The position numbers were made by a program, and so were the translations under genes. A DNA stretch of 31,419 nt, taken from positions 1-31,419 of the forward strand of contig JAHHRO010000026.1 in assembly GCA_020025755.1 (NCBI GenBank), in the 5' to 3' direction. The stretch comes from Butyricicoccus sp. (GTDB taxonomy: Bacteria; Bacillota; Clostridia; Oscillospirales; Butyricicoccaceae). Shown piece after piece: positions 24,245 to 31,419 of the stretch (the stretch's first letter is position 1; every line of letters starts with the position of its first letter). The notes under the pieces are model-generated. The model searched no databases and was not told where the DNA came from. It saw only the letters and a list, made by a program, of their open reading frames with translations.

Positions 24245-24283
24245 GTTCTTCCAAAACAAATTGGGAAGAATAAAAAATTCACC

Positions 24284-24312
24284 TTGACATTTTTGTAAGA
24301 CTGGAGTATTAT
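24284..24312 (+). promoter_or_regulatory. Promoter of the blaI-like/M56 operon
   Basis: TTGACA (24284-24289), a 17-base spacer and TATTAT (24307-24312). Both predicted repressor operators overlap or directly follow it. Confidence 0.82.
24296..24311. promoter_or_regulatory. BlaI-type operator 1
   Basis: TAAGACTGGAGTATTA lies in the promoter spacer and runs into the -10. It matches operator 2 at 14 of 16 positions. Binding here would occlude RNA polymerase. Confidence 0.65.
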
Positions 24313-24322
24313 AGCCTCATAA

Positions 24323-24338
24323 TAAGACAGGAGTCTTA
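24323..24338. promoter_or_regulatory. BlaI-type operator 2
   Basis: TAAGAC-AGGA-GTCTTA, extended by one base each side (24322-24339), is a perfect palindrome with 7-base arms. It is centred 27 bases from operator 1 and lies just after the predicted transcription start. Confidence 0.75.
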
Positions 24339-24358
24339 TCGGAGGAGGTGAGGAATAA

Positions 24359-24712
24359 ATGAAGCTGTTTGACTCGGAACTCAAGGTTATGGACGTACTT
24401 TGGGACAAGGGAGATCAGCCTGCGAAGGAGATCGCACGGCAGCTGACAGGGATCTATGGCTGGAACGTCAATACCACTTATACCCTGATCAAGCGATGCA
24501 TCAAAAAAGGCGCGATCGAACGATCAGAACCCAATTTTATGTGCCATGCGCTGATCTCTAAGGAGACTGTACAGCAGGCGGAAACCGATGAACTCATCGA
24601 CAAGCTATACAGTGGATGTGCAGATAAGCTGTTCGCGGCATTGTTGGGCAGAAAAAAAGTATCAGCAGAACAGATCGAGCGGCTGAAACAGATGGTCGAT
24701 GACTTGGAATGA
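24359..24712 (+). CDS. BlaI/MecI-family transcriptional repressor
   Basis: A 117-aa repressor of the BlaI/MecI/CopY family. The N-terminal winged helix (about 1-75) has the family segments LFDSELKVMDVLWD and WNVNTTYTLIKRCIKKG. The C-terminal part (LIDKLYSGCADKLFAALLG, then an amphipathic helix) is the dimerisation region. BlaI proteins are inactivated when the partner M56 protease is triggered. Here the partner begins 10 bases downstream. A very purine-rich ribosome site (GGAGGAGGTGAGG) precedes the ATG at 24359. Two operators at its own promoter point to autoregulation. I avoid the name blaI because no beta-lactamase is nearby. Confidence 0.9.
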   Translation: MKLFDSELKVMDVLWDKGDQPAKEIARQLTGIYGWNVNTTYTLIKRCIKKGAIERSEPNFMCHALISKETVQQAETDELIDKLYSGCADKLFAALLGRKKVSAEQIERLKQMVDDLE

Positions 24713-24722
24713 GGGAGATACG

Positions 24723-26363
24723 ATGCGTTTATTGCAAATGAGTGTGACAGGGGCAGTTTTGATCGGTGTGATCCTGCTCATTCGCAGGCTTCTCATATAT
24801 CGGCTGCCAAAGAAAACCTTTTGCGTGCTTTGGAGTATTGCGCTGGCACGGCTGCTCATTCCGTTCTCCATTCCATCTCGATTCAGCATATACACATGGT
24901 TTGTGCAGTATAAACGGCCAGCGGAAGTCTTTGTTTCCTACGCACCGGTGCAAAGTTTGACACAGGAGGATGTGTTGGCGTCGGATACACTGTCCAGCGG
25001 CACTGGGGGACAGGATCCGTGGCTGCTCGTGTGGCTCATTGGTATGATGCTGTGCGCCGCATTTTTTATGCTGGCCTATTGGAAATGTGCACGAGAATTT
25101 CGCACGGCGACCCCAATTGAGGATCCCTTGATACAGGCATGGTGTCATACCCATTCGCTGTATCGCACCATTTCGGTTCGTCAGACCGATCTGGTGGAAA
25201 GTCCCCTGACGTTTGGCATCCTGCATCCGGTTATTTTATTGCCGAAGAATATGGACTGGAGTGATGAGACCACGCTTGCTTATGTGTTGACACATGAGTA
25301 TGTGCATATCAGGCGGTTCGATTCCCTGACCAAGCTGCTGGTCATCGCAGCAGCTTGTATCCATTGGTTCAATCCTCTGGTTTGGGTTTTGTATGTGCAG
25401 GTCAATCGAGATCTTGAATTATCCTGCGATGAAGCAGTTGTGCGGTTGTTTGGGGAGAAGGATCGGTCAGCGTATGCGCGTGCACTGATCCGAATAGAGG
25501 AGCAAGCCTGCGGCTTTTTGCCATTATGCAGTTATTTTACAAAAAATCCACTGGAAGAAAGGATCGAAGCAATCATGAAAACGAAGAAAACGACTATTTT
25601 TTCTCTCTTGTTAGCTGGAACGATCGTGACCGGAACAGCAGCTGCGTTTGTGACTTCCTCTCAGCTGGCAGATAGCACGGTTCTGCTGACAAATGGTGAA
25701 ATAGCCACCGAACAGCAAACAACAGAATGGTGGACGGCAGAGGAATATGAAGCATGGCTCAGGCAGGAAAAAGAAGAATTACAGAGTCTAGTCGGTACAG
25801 GCAGCGGCTGGTATGATGCACAGGGTACGCTGCATGTATTCACACAGGAGGTCGTCGATCAGACCATCGCAGGCTATGAAAAGACTTTGCAGGAGATCAA
25901 GGCTGGAAAGCGGCATGCAAAGCCTGTAGATGTGGATGTCGATGGAGATGGAACACCTGATTATTCGATCACAAGAAATGATACAGACGAACCTGCCGTA
26001 GAGGCGGATGCCAGCTATGTAGTACAGGATGCGGGCGTTCCTGCAACGCTGGGAACCAAAGAGGTCGTGACCTATGTGCAGGAAAATGGAAGTGTGGCTT
26101 CTGAAAGCAACAGTCCGGAGGCCGTGGCGACCATTGCGGAACACATGAAACAGTATGAGAAGTGGGGGATCACCTACACACCGGAAAACGGCGGCAATGT
26201 ATATTATCAGGGCAAGCTGATCCGTCGATTTGAGGATATCAACATGAAGACAAGCATCGTCATCACCGTAGAGTCTGCCAAGGGCGGCGACCAGATCGCA
26301 TGTACGGTGTATGATGCGGCTGGAAATATCACCGGTGTGCGTGTGGAGCCATACCATGCTTGA
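24723..26363 (+). CDS. BlaR1-like M56 membrane metallopeptidase with an unrecognised C-terminal domain
   Basis: A 546-aa membrane sensor-protease. Hydrophobic helices lie at about 5-22, 33-50, 99-118 and 291-311. The zinc site is HEYVH (191-195), with the downstream ELSCDEAV segment (232-239). In BlaR1 the extracellular C-terminus binds beta-lactam through an SxxK serine. Here residues 312-546 show no SxxK motif and no recognisable penicillin-binding fold. Instead there is a Glu-rich helical stretch (about 330-395), a calcium-loop-like DVDVDGDGTPDY (403-414) and a beta-rich end. The start at 24723 follows GAGGGAG; an earlier in-frame ATG overlaps the upstream gene. The ligand is unknown. Confidence 0.85.
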   Translation: MRLLQMSVTGAVLIGVILLIRRLLIYRLPKKTFCVLWSIALARLLIPFSIPSRFSIYTWFVQYKRPAEVFVSYAPVQSLTQEDVLASDTLSSGTGGQDPWLLVWLIGMMLCAAFFMLAYWKCAREFRTATPIEDPLIQAWCHTHSLYRTISVRQTDLVESPLTFGILHPVILLPKNMDWSDETTLAYVLTHEYVHIRRFDSLTKLLVIAAACIHWFNPLVWVLYVQVNRDLELSCDEAVVRLFGEKDRSAYARALIRIEEQACGFLPLCSYFTKNPLEERIEAIMKTKKTTIFSLLLAGTIVTGTAAAFVTSSQLADSTVLLTNGEIATEQQTTEWWTAEEYEAWLRQEKEELQSLVGTGSGWYDAQGTLHVFTQEVVDQTIAGYEKTLQEIKAGKRHAKPVDVDVDGDGTPDYSITRNDTDEPAVEADASYVVQDAGVPATLGTKEVVTYVQENGSVASESNSPEAVATIAEHMKQYEKWGITYTPENGGNVYYQGKLIRRFEDINMKTSIVITVESAKGGDQIACTVYDAAGNITGVRVEPYHA

Positions 26364-26399
26364 TCTACAAAAAATCATCTCAGTATACAAAATGGATGA

Positions 26400-26428
26400 G
26401 GGTGCGCTCTTTTGAGTGCACCCTTTTT
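26400..26428 (+). terminator. Terminator of the blaI-like/M56 operon
   Basis: GGGTGCGCTC (26400-26409) pairs with GAGTGCACCC (26414-26423) over 10 bp with one G-T pair and a TTTT loop, followed by TTTTT. Confidence 0.9.
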
Positions 26429-26462
26429 GGCAGATTCAAAAAACTTTTGTCATGGGATGCAA

Positions 26463-26486
26463 ATTCTGCACAGAATGTGATAAAAT
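26463..26486 (+). promoter_or_regulatory. Probable mnmE promoter with an internal palindrome
   Basis: TAAAAT (26481-26486) is the best -10, with only a weak -35 (TGCAAA-like). Its spacer holds the palindrome ATTCTG-CA-CAGAAT (26463-26476), a possible operator. Confidence 0.4.
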
Positions 26487-26565
26487 AAAGAGAAATGCTG
26501 CGCAGAGCTGTATGTGCAGGTACTTAGAAACAAAAAACAGGATCGTTTACAGGGAGGAATTAGGT

Positions 26566-27930
26566 ATGGCACAAACCATCGCCGCTCTGTCTACTGCCCC
26601 CGGCGGCGCGATTGGGATTGTGCGCATTTCCGGTGAGCAGGCAGAGGAATATCTTTCAGCACTTTTTACACCCACAGGCGGACGTCCGCTCGTACCGAGG
26701 ATGCTCACATACGGTACTTTGTCCGTACACGGACAGGTGATCGACCGCCCAATGGCGGTCTATTTTCCTGCACCAGCGACCTATACCGGAGAGCCAATGG
26801 CTGAGATCCATTGTCATGGTTCTTCTGCTGTGCTGGAAGAAACTCTGCGTGCTTTGTTTGCGCTGGGGGCAAGGCAGGCGCAGCAGGGAGAGTTTACCAA
26901 GCGTGCCTTTTTGAATGGCAAGATGGATCTTTTTGAGGCAGAAGCGGTCAATGACTTGGTCTGTGCGCAATCGGCACAGGCAGCTGCCCTTGCCACGGCG
27001 CAGCTTGGCGGACATATTTCCACTGAGTTTTCCGAGATGCGGGAAAAGTTGGTTGCGATGTGCGCGCAGTTTTTGGCGGTGATCGATTATCCGGATGAGG
27101 AGATCGAGGATCTGCCTTTGACAGAGATGCGGCAGACGCTGGAGCAGATGCGCACACGCCTGACCACACTTTGTACGAGTTATGAGCGCGGTCGTGCTTT
27201 GCGCGAGGGGCTGCCCTGTGCGATCGTAGGACGGCCGAATGCCGGAAAATCGACCCTGCTCAATGCACTTTTGGGATATGACCGTGCAATCGTTACCGAT
27301 ATTGCAGGTACGACACGAGATACTGTAGAGGAGACCCTGCGTTTGGGCGGCTTGATCTTACGGTTACAGGATACGGCAGGACTCAGAGAGACCGAAGATC
27401 CGGTAGAGCAGATCGGGGTATCCCGTGCAAAGGATGCTGTGACACTGGCGAAGGAAACCGGTGTGGTGTTGGCAGTTTTTGATGGCAGTCAGCCGCTTGG
27501 GGAAGACGATCGGCTGGTGATTGAGCAGGTACGCGATGCAAAGCGTGCGGTTGCGGTCGTGAATAAATCAGATCTGCTGACGCAAATGGATCTGGAGGAA
27601 TTGCAGGGTTGTTTTGCGCAGGTCGTGCAGCTTTCAGCCAAACAGAGAGATGGATTGGACAGGCTGATAGATACTCTAATGGAGCTGACAGGAATTCGTG
27701 ATCTGCCGCAAGATGGCGGACTCATCACCAATCTGCGGCAGGCAGAGGCATTGAGCCATACGGCGGAAAGTTTGGAGCAGGCATGCAGGCAGCTGGGCGC
27801 AGGCTTTTCACCAGATGTAATCGTTTATGAGATCGAGCAGGCGATTGATTGTTTGGGTCGTGTGACGGGTGCGCATGTGCAGGAGGATATTATTGATTAT
27901 ATTTTTGCAAATTTTTGTGTTGGAAAATAA
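26566..27930 (+). CDS. mnmE: MnmE (TrmE), tRNA-modification GTPase
   Basis: With MnmG it makes the carboxymethylaminomethyl group at uridine 34 of certain tRNAs. The 454-aa protein has an N-terminal folate-binding domain (MAQTIAALSTAPGGAIGIVRISG). The helical domain is interrupted by the GTPase domain, with G1 GRPNAGKST (222-230), G2/G3 region TTRDTVEE and DTAGLRE, and G4 NKSD. It ends in the family's catalytic C-terminal C-x-G-K (Cys451, CVGK). The frame is open upstream, but the ATG at 26566 has GGGAGG and the correct N-terminus. Its partner mnmG follows after a 320-base gap. Confidence 0.96.
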   Translation: MAQTIAALSTAPGGAIGIVRISGEQAEEYLSALFTPTGGRPLVPRMLTYGTLSVHGQVIDRPMAVYFPAPATYTGEPMAEIHCHGSSAVLEETLRALFALGARQAQQGEFTKRAFLNGKMDLFEAEAVNDLVCAQSAQAAALATAQLGGHISTEFSEMREKLVAMCAQFLAVIDYPDEEIEDLPLTEMRQTLEQMRTRLTTLCTSYERGRALREGLPCAIVGRPNAGKSTLLNALLGYDRAIVTDIAGTTRDTVEETLRLGGLILRLQDTAGLRETEDPVEQIGVSRAKDAVTLAKETGVVLAVFDGSQPLGEDDRLVIEQVRDAKRAVAVVNKSDLLTQMDLEELQGCFAQVVQLSAKQRDGLDRLIDTLMELTGIRDLPQDGGLITNLRQAEALSHTAESLEQACRQLGAGFSPDVIVYEIEQAIDCLGRVTGAHVQEDIIDYIFANFCVGK

Positions 27931-28250
27931 GGATTGCCTAGATTTTGTATAATTTGTAAAATGATGCTACAATTTATATGGTTTTGTAAAATTGCAGGAA
28001 TGTTATCAGTTGGTATGGCGTTTTCGATAAGAACGGTTTATGAGATATTTTGTCGAGACGAGGCTTATCCACATAGCACTTGTGTAAATTGTGCATTACT
28101 TCTGCAATCAACCACAATTTATAAATACAATAAGAAATAATAAATAATAAAAATACAAATCGTATTTAAATTTTTGAAAAATTATCCACAGTTATCCCAA
28201 CTGTACACAGAGTTATCAACAGATGTGCATGGTTGGTTTGGAGGAATCCC
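27931..28250. other. AT-rich intergenic region with a DnaA-box cluster upstream of mnmG
   Basis: No supported gene in 320 bases. Perfect TTATCCACA boxes lie at 28065-28073 and 28182-28190. Beside the second are TTATCCCAA (28192-28200), CTGTACACA (28201-28209) and TTATCAACA (28213-28221), all in the same orientation and spaced about 9-12 bases. A very A/T-rich stretch (about 28110-28181) lies directly before them. The layout resembles an origin-like or DnaA-titration site and overlaps the expected mnmG promoter region. Confidence 0.75.
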
Positions 28251-30134
28251 ATGTATTTTGCAGGTACTTATGATATTGCAGTTATTGGTGCAGGGCATGC
28301 CGGAATCGAGGCCGCACTAGCAGGTGCGCGTCTTGGTCTGCGTACCCTGTGCTTTACGATCAATTTGGACGCGGTGGGCAATCTGCCATGCAATCCAGCC
28401 ATTGGCGGCACAGCCAAGGGGCATCTGGTGCGAGAGGTCGATGCGCTGGGCGGTGAGATGGGACATGCGGCAGATGCAGCTTGTATTCAATATCGCATGC
28501 TCAACCGCGGAAAAGGGCCAGCGGTCCATTCATTGCGTGCGCAGGCAGACCGTGTGCGTTATCGCAGCTACATGAAACATAAATTAGAGACAACGGAAAA
28601 TCTTTCTCTCAAGCAGGCGGAGATCGTCTCGATTGAGGTCGATGATGCAGGGGATGTATGCGGTGTGACTACTGCAGCCGGCGCACAGTACGCGGTTCGT
28701 GCAGCGATCATTTGCTCAGGTACATTTCTTGGAGGACGGATCATCATTGGCGATTATACCCATGAGGGTGGACCGGATGGTATGTTTGCGGCAACCAAGC
28801 TGACCGATTGTCTGCGCAGTCTTGGGCTTCGCTTGCAACGCTTTAAGACAGGTACGCCGCCGCGGATCAACCGCCGGTCTATTTGTTACGATGGACTCGA
28901 GGTACAGGAGGGCGAGCAGGAAATCATACCGTTTTCCTTTGATTCGGAGAATCCGCCCCAAAATCAGGCGGTCTGTCATTTGACCTATACCAATGCAGAG
29001 ACGCATCGCGTCATTCAGGAGAATCTTTCACGTTCCCCCTTATTTTCTGGTGAGATCGAGGGGGTAGGGCCGCGTTATTGTCCCTCTATTGAGGACAAGA
29101 TCGTGCGCTTTGCAGATAAGCCGCGCCATCAGTTATTTTTAGAGCCGATGGGATTGGATACAGAGGAAATCTATATTCAGGGATTTTCCTCGTCTATGCC
29201 AGAGGATGTACAGCTTGCCATGCTGCATACCGTCAAAGGGTTGGAGCATGCAGAGGTCATGCGTCCGGCGTATGCGATCGAATATGATTGCATTGATCCG
29301 ACGGAGTTGCTGCCCACGCTTGAAAGCCGAAAGATTTCCGGTTTGTATGGTGCTGGACAGTTCAACGGTTCTTCCGGATATGAGGAAGCCGCAGCACAAG
29401 GACTGGTAGCAGGCATCAATGCGGCGCGTAAGCTGCGAGGGGAGCCGCCGATGATTCTCGACCGCGCAGATGGGTATATTGGAACTTTGATTGATGACCT
29501 TGTCACACGCGGCACGCAGGAGCCATATCGTATGATGACCTCACGCTCGGAATATCGTTTGCTTCTGCGGCAGGACAATGCTGATGAGCGTCTTGTTCCG
29601 ATCGGGGCAGAGGTAGGGCTGAACAGTGCGGAGCGTCTGGCACGGACGCAGGAGAAGTACGCACGCGTACAGGCAGAGATCGACCGTCTGGCAACGGTCA
29701 GTATCCAGCCGGATGAGGAGGTGCAGGCGTTTCTGTCTGAACAGGGCTCAACACCGCTCAAGGCAGGATGCCGCCTGATCGACCTGCTGCGCCGTCCGGA
29801 GCTGTCCTATGAAGCACTGGGGCGGTTCGATCCGGAGCGACCGGTATTGGACGCGGCGGTCAGGGAGCAGGTGGAAATTCGGATCAAGTATGAGGGGTAT
29901 ATTGCGCGGCAGCATAAGGATGTAGAGCAGTTCCGTAAGCTGGAAGCACATACTTTGCCGCAGAACTTGGATTATGATGCAGTACCCTCTCTGCGTCTGG
30001 AGGCGCGGCAAAAGCTGAAAGAGATCCGTCCGCTCAATTTTGGACAGGCAGGGCGTATCTCGGGGGTATCTCCGGCGGATATCACAGCACTGATGATTTA
30101 TTTGAATATGGAAAAGGGAGGAAGCGAGGCATGA
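28251..30134 (+). CDS. mnmG: MnmG (GidA), FAD-dependent tRNA uridine-34 modification enzyme
   Basis: Works with MnmE in wobble-uridine modification. The 627-aa length is normal. The N-terminal Rossmann FAD site is GAGHAGIEAA (13-22). Family segments include CNPAIGGTAKGHLVREVDALGG, a TGTPPRI motif, GLYGAGQFNGSSGYEEAAAQG and a C-terminal NYDAVPSLRLEARQKL-like region (here LDYDAVPSLRLEARQKL). The ATG at 28251 follows GGAGGAA; a TTG six codons upstream is less well placed. The 3' end overlaps rsmG by 4 bases. Its leader contains phased DnaA boxes, so DnaA may control it. Confidence 0.97.
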   Translation: MYFAGTYDIAVIGAGHAGIEAALAGARLGLRTLCFTINLDAVGNLPCNPAIGGTAKGHLVREVDALGGEMGHAADAACIQYRMLNRGKGPAVHSLRAQADRVRYRSYMKHKLETTENLSLKQAEIVSIEVDDAGDVCGVTTAAGAQYAVRAAIICSGTFLGGRIIIGDYTHEGGPDGMFAATKLTDCLRSLGLRLQRFKTGTPPRINRRSICYDGLEVQEGEQEIIPFSFDSENPPQNQAVCHLTYTNAETHRVIQENLSRSPLFSGEIEGVGPRYCPSIEDKIVRFADKPRHQLFLEPMGLDTEEIYIQGFSSSMPEDVQLAMLHTVKGLEHAEVMRPAYAIEYDCIDPTELLPTLESRKISGLYGAGQFNGSSGYEEAAAQGLVAGINAARKLRGEPPMILDRADGYIGTLIDDLVTRGTQEPYRMMTSRSEYRLLLRQDNADERLVPIGAEVGLNSAERLARTQEKYARVQAEIDRLATVSIQPDEEVQAFLSEQGSTPLKAGCRLIDLLRRPELSYEALGRFDPERPVLDAAVREQVEIRIKYEGYIARQHKDVEQFRKLEAHTLPQNLDYDAVPSLRLEARQKLKEIRPLNFGQAGRISGVSPADITALMIYLNMEKGGSEA

Positions 30135-30823
30135 CGGCAAGAGAGCTGTTGTTAGAAGGACTGAACGCATTACAGCTGGATGATGTGCAGGCGGCAGATC
30201 AGCTGCTGGCGTTTTCCGATTTGTTATTGGAAAAAAATAAGGTGATGAACCTCACGGCGGTGACAGACCCGATGGAGGTCGTGACCAGACATTTTTTAGA
30301 TTGCGCACCGCTTGCGCCTTATGCTGCCGGAAAGAAAGTGGTGGATGTCGGATGTGGTGCAGGATTTCCGGGCATGCCCATTGCGATCTTGACCGATGCA
30401 GAGGTGACTCTGCTGGATTCTCTGGGGAAGCGTATCACGTTTTTGAATGAGGTGATCGAAGCTCTGGGGATCAAGAATGCGCAGGCGATCCATGCGCGTG
30501 CAGAGGAATTCGGACATCGGGAGGAGTTTGATCTTGCGACCTCGCGTGCGGTAGCGCGGCTGAATGTTCTGGCGGAGCTTTCCCTGCCGCTTGTCAAGGT
30601 GGGGGGATATTTCATTGCCATGAAGGCGGTCGGCTCAGGTGAGGAGATTGATGAGGCGAAGAAGGGGATCCGTCTGCTGGGCGGTCAGATCGAGCGGGTG
30701 CTGGATTATGATGTGCCAATGGCAGAGGGGCGGCAAAGCCGTCTGGTAATTGTGAAGAAGGTGAGGGAGACGCCCTCGAAGTACCCAAGAAGGTTTCAAA
30801 AGATTTCGGCACAACCTTTATGA
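30131..30823 (+). CDS. rsmG: RsmG (GidB), 16S rRNA 7-methylguanosine methyltransferase
   Basis: Methylates G527 (E. coli numbering) of 16S rRNA using S-adenosylmethionine; loss gives low-level streptomycin resistance in several bacteria. The 230-aa protein has the SAM-binding loop VVDVGCGAGFPGMP (70-83), an upstream NKVMNLTAVTDP and RHFLDC segment, and the SRAVARLNVLAEL motif. Length is close to the family norm. It starts inside the mnmG stop (ATGA), so translation is coupled. The gene ends at 30823 with a basic tail; the following 600 bases hold no recognisable gene, and parA/parB are not in the window. Confidence 0.95.
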   Translation: MTARELLLEGLNALQLDDVQAADQLLAFSDLLLEKNKVMNLTAVTDPMEVVTRHFLDCAPLAPYAAGKKVVDVGCGAGFPGMPIAILTDAEVTLLDSLGKRITFLNEVIEALGIKNAQAIHARAEEFGHREEFDLATSRAVARLNVLAELSLPLVKVGGYFIAMKAVGSGEEIDEAKKGIRLLGGQIERVLDYDVPMAEGRQSRLVIVKKVRETPSKYPRRFQKISAQPL

Positions 30824-31002
30824 TTCGTGCTTTGGGAGTTCGTTAGATTTTCATTTCTGCAAAATGATTTGCTTCGAGAAGCAGGGAAACATGTCGCGCC
30901 GGCGACGGCGGCCAAAGAGCTGGAAACCTTGCGGTTTCCTCTGCCCTTTGGAATCCTCCCCATCCCTCTCCATCAGATAAACAATGGTGCCGCCGAAAGG
31001 GT

Positions 31003-31031
31003 GTGGAAGTATGAACTCCGCCATGGGCGGG
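31003..31031 (+). repeat. 29-nt repeat, copy 1
   Basis: It begins GTGGAAGTATGAACT and ends in a short hairpin, CCGCC-ATG-GGCGG. It matches copy 2 at 26 of 29 positions; two of the three differences fall in the hairpin loop. Confidence 0.8.
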
Positions 31032-31075
31032 ATTCCAGCAGGTCGGTTTCTTTCTGCGGCAATGCCCCATAGAGC

Positions 31076-31104
31076 GTGAAAGTATGAACTCCGCCACAGG
31101 CGGG
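31076..31104 (+). repeat. 29-nt repeat, copy 2
   Basis: It begins GTGAAAGTATGAACT and ends in CCGCC-ACA-GGCGG. It starts 73 bases after copy 1 in the same orientation. Confidence 0.8.
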
Positions 31105-31181
31105 TCGGTACAGCCTTGTTTGGAGATTGCAGTTTATGCAATCGTAAAACCTATTTTTACTTTAATTACACATACAGGACT

Positions 31182-31224
31182 GAAAATCTTCTTTGCATTT
31201 CAGCAGGAAGATTTTCGTTGTTTT
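31182..31224 (+). terminator. Terminator-like hairpin
   Basis: GAAAATCTTC (31182-31191) pairs with GAAGATTTTC (31207-31216) over 10 bp with a 15-base loop, followed by GTTGTTTT. It could end a transcript running out of rsmG. Confidence 0.5.
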
Positions 31225-31242
31225 ATGGGATCTGCCGCGTTG

Positions 31243-31300
31243 CCGCATCTGGAACGAGCCGACCAGTTTGCGAACTGGTCGGACTGTTCCAATGCTGCGG
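31243..31300. repeat. Large imperfect stem-loop
   Basis: The core CCGACCAGTT (31259-31268) and AACTGGTCGG (31273-31282) is perfect with a TGCG loop. Outside it, GGAAC (31251-31255) pairs with GTTCC (31286-31290), and CCGCA pairs with TGCGG at the ends. The unpaired bases form near-symmetric internal loops. Confidence 0.7.
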
Positions 31301-31419
31301 ACTCTTTCTGCTGGTGGTCTGTGCTCGAACGTCCATTGCTCTTGGTTTAGGCAATGGGAGACGTTCACGCGAGCGTTCATGGAGGGGCTGTAAAAGCGTG
31401 CATCGCACCAATTTGTAAA

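Larger units (their letters stand above)
30824..31419. other. Gene-free, hairpin-rich region downstream of rsmG
   Basis: I find no supported protein, tRNA or known RNA gene in these 596 bases up to the window edge. Several open frames exist in all directions but lack ribosome sites and family features. The region is dense in inverted repeats. GGAAACC/GGTTTCC lies at 30922-30939. GGAATCC at 30950 can pair with GGATTCC at 31030. A stem with T-rich tail lies at 31182-31216, a large stem-loop at 31243-31300 and another at about 31328-31364. It may be a structured RNA, a mobile repeat remnant, or both. Confidence 0.55.

Noticed and set aside
27934..28140. 68-aa open frame just after mnmE
   Set aside because: No ribosome site and no recognisable protein features. 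It runs through the AT-rich DnaA-box region.
30843..31097. Short overlapping open frames on both strands in the right-hand gene-free region
   Set aside because: None has a ribosome site or family likeness, and they follow the inverted-repeat structure of the DNA.
31003..31104. Two 29-nt repeats as a minimal CRISPR array
   Set aside because: Only two imperfect copies, a 44-base interval, and no cas genes or leader in the window.

Overview
The window spans the chromosomal replication-origin region of a low-to-mid GC Firmicute. Gene order and protein features point to an anaerobic Clostridia member; a gut Oscillospirales/Butyricicoccaceae-type organism is my inference. Two blocks diverge from the gap between dnaA and rpmH. 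To the left, all on the minus strand, run dnaA, dnaN, an S4-domain gene (yaaA/rlbA), recF, remB, gyrB and gyrA. To the right, on the plus strand, run rpmH, rnpA, yidD, yidC, jag, mnmE, mnmG and rsmG. Nearly every gene is co-directional with replication away from this point. A 2[4Fe-4S] clostridial ferredoxin and an FrhB-like iron-sulfur protein fit an anaerobic lifestyle.

Layout. 1-4,700: the class III heat-shock operon ctsR-mcsA-mcsB-clpC (minus), with a promoter bracketed by two CtsR operators. 4,870-6,390: a 56-aa ferredoxin gene (plus) converging on an FrhB-like gene (minus). 6,390-8,450: a large P-loop protein of a poorly characterised, PEPCK-like family (DUF4914-type). 8,630-11,450: rnhA, an unknown multi-pass membrane protein and a NapA-type Na+/H+ antiporter. 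11,570-20,920: the gyrA-to-dnaA block. It contains oriC, with DnaA boxes and a DnaA-trio-like element in the dnaA-dnaN gap, and a near-consensus parS site between yaaA and recF. 21,090-24,245: rpmH to jag. 24,280-26,430: an inserted BlaI/M56-peptidase regulatory pair with its own operators. 26,460-30,823: mnmE, a gap rich in DnaA boxes, then mnmG-rsmG. 30,824-31,419: no convincing gene, but dense hairpins and a 29-nt repeat.

The genes cover replication initiation (DnaA, DnaN, RecF, gyrase, oriC), origin segregation (parS; no parA/parB is visible here), translation and RNA maturation (L34, RnpA, MnmE, MnmG, RsmG, KH/R3H protein Jag), membrane protein insertion (YidC, YidD) and protein quality control (CtsR/McsA/McsB/ClpC). 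The most interesting points are a second, helically phased DnaA-box cluster at mnmG about 7 kb from dnaA; the origin-unwinding element; the parS-like site; the BlaI/M56 pair whose sensor domain does not look like a penicillin-binding domain; the uncharacterised P-loop protein; and the structured repeat region at the right edge.
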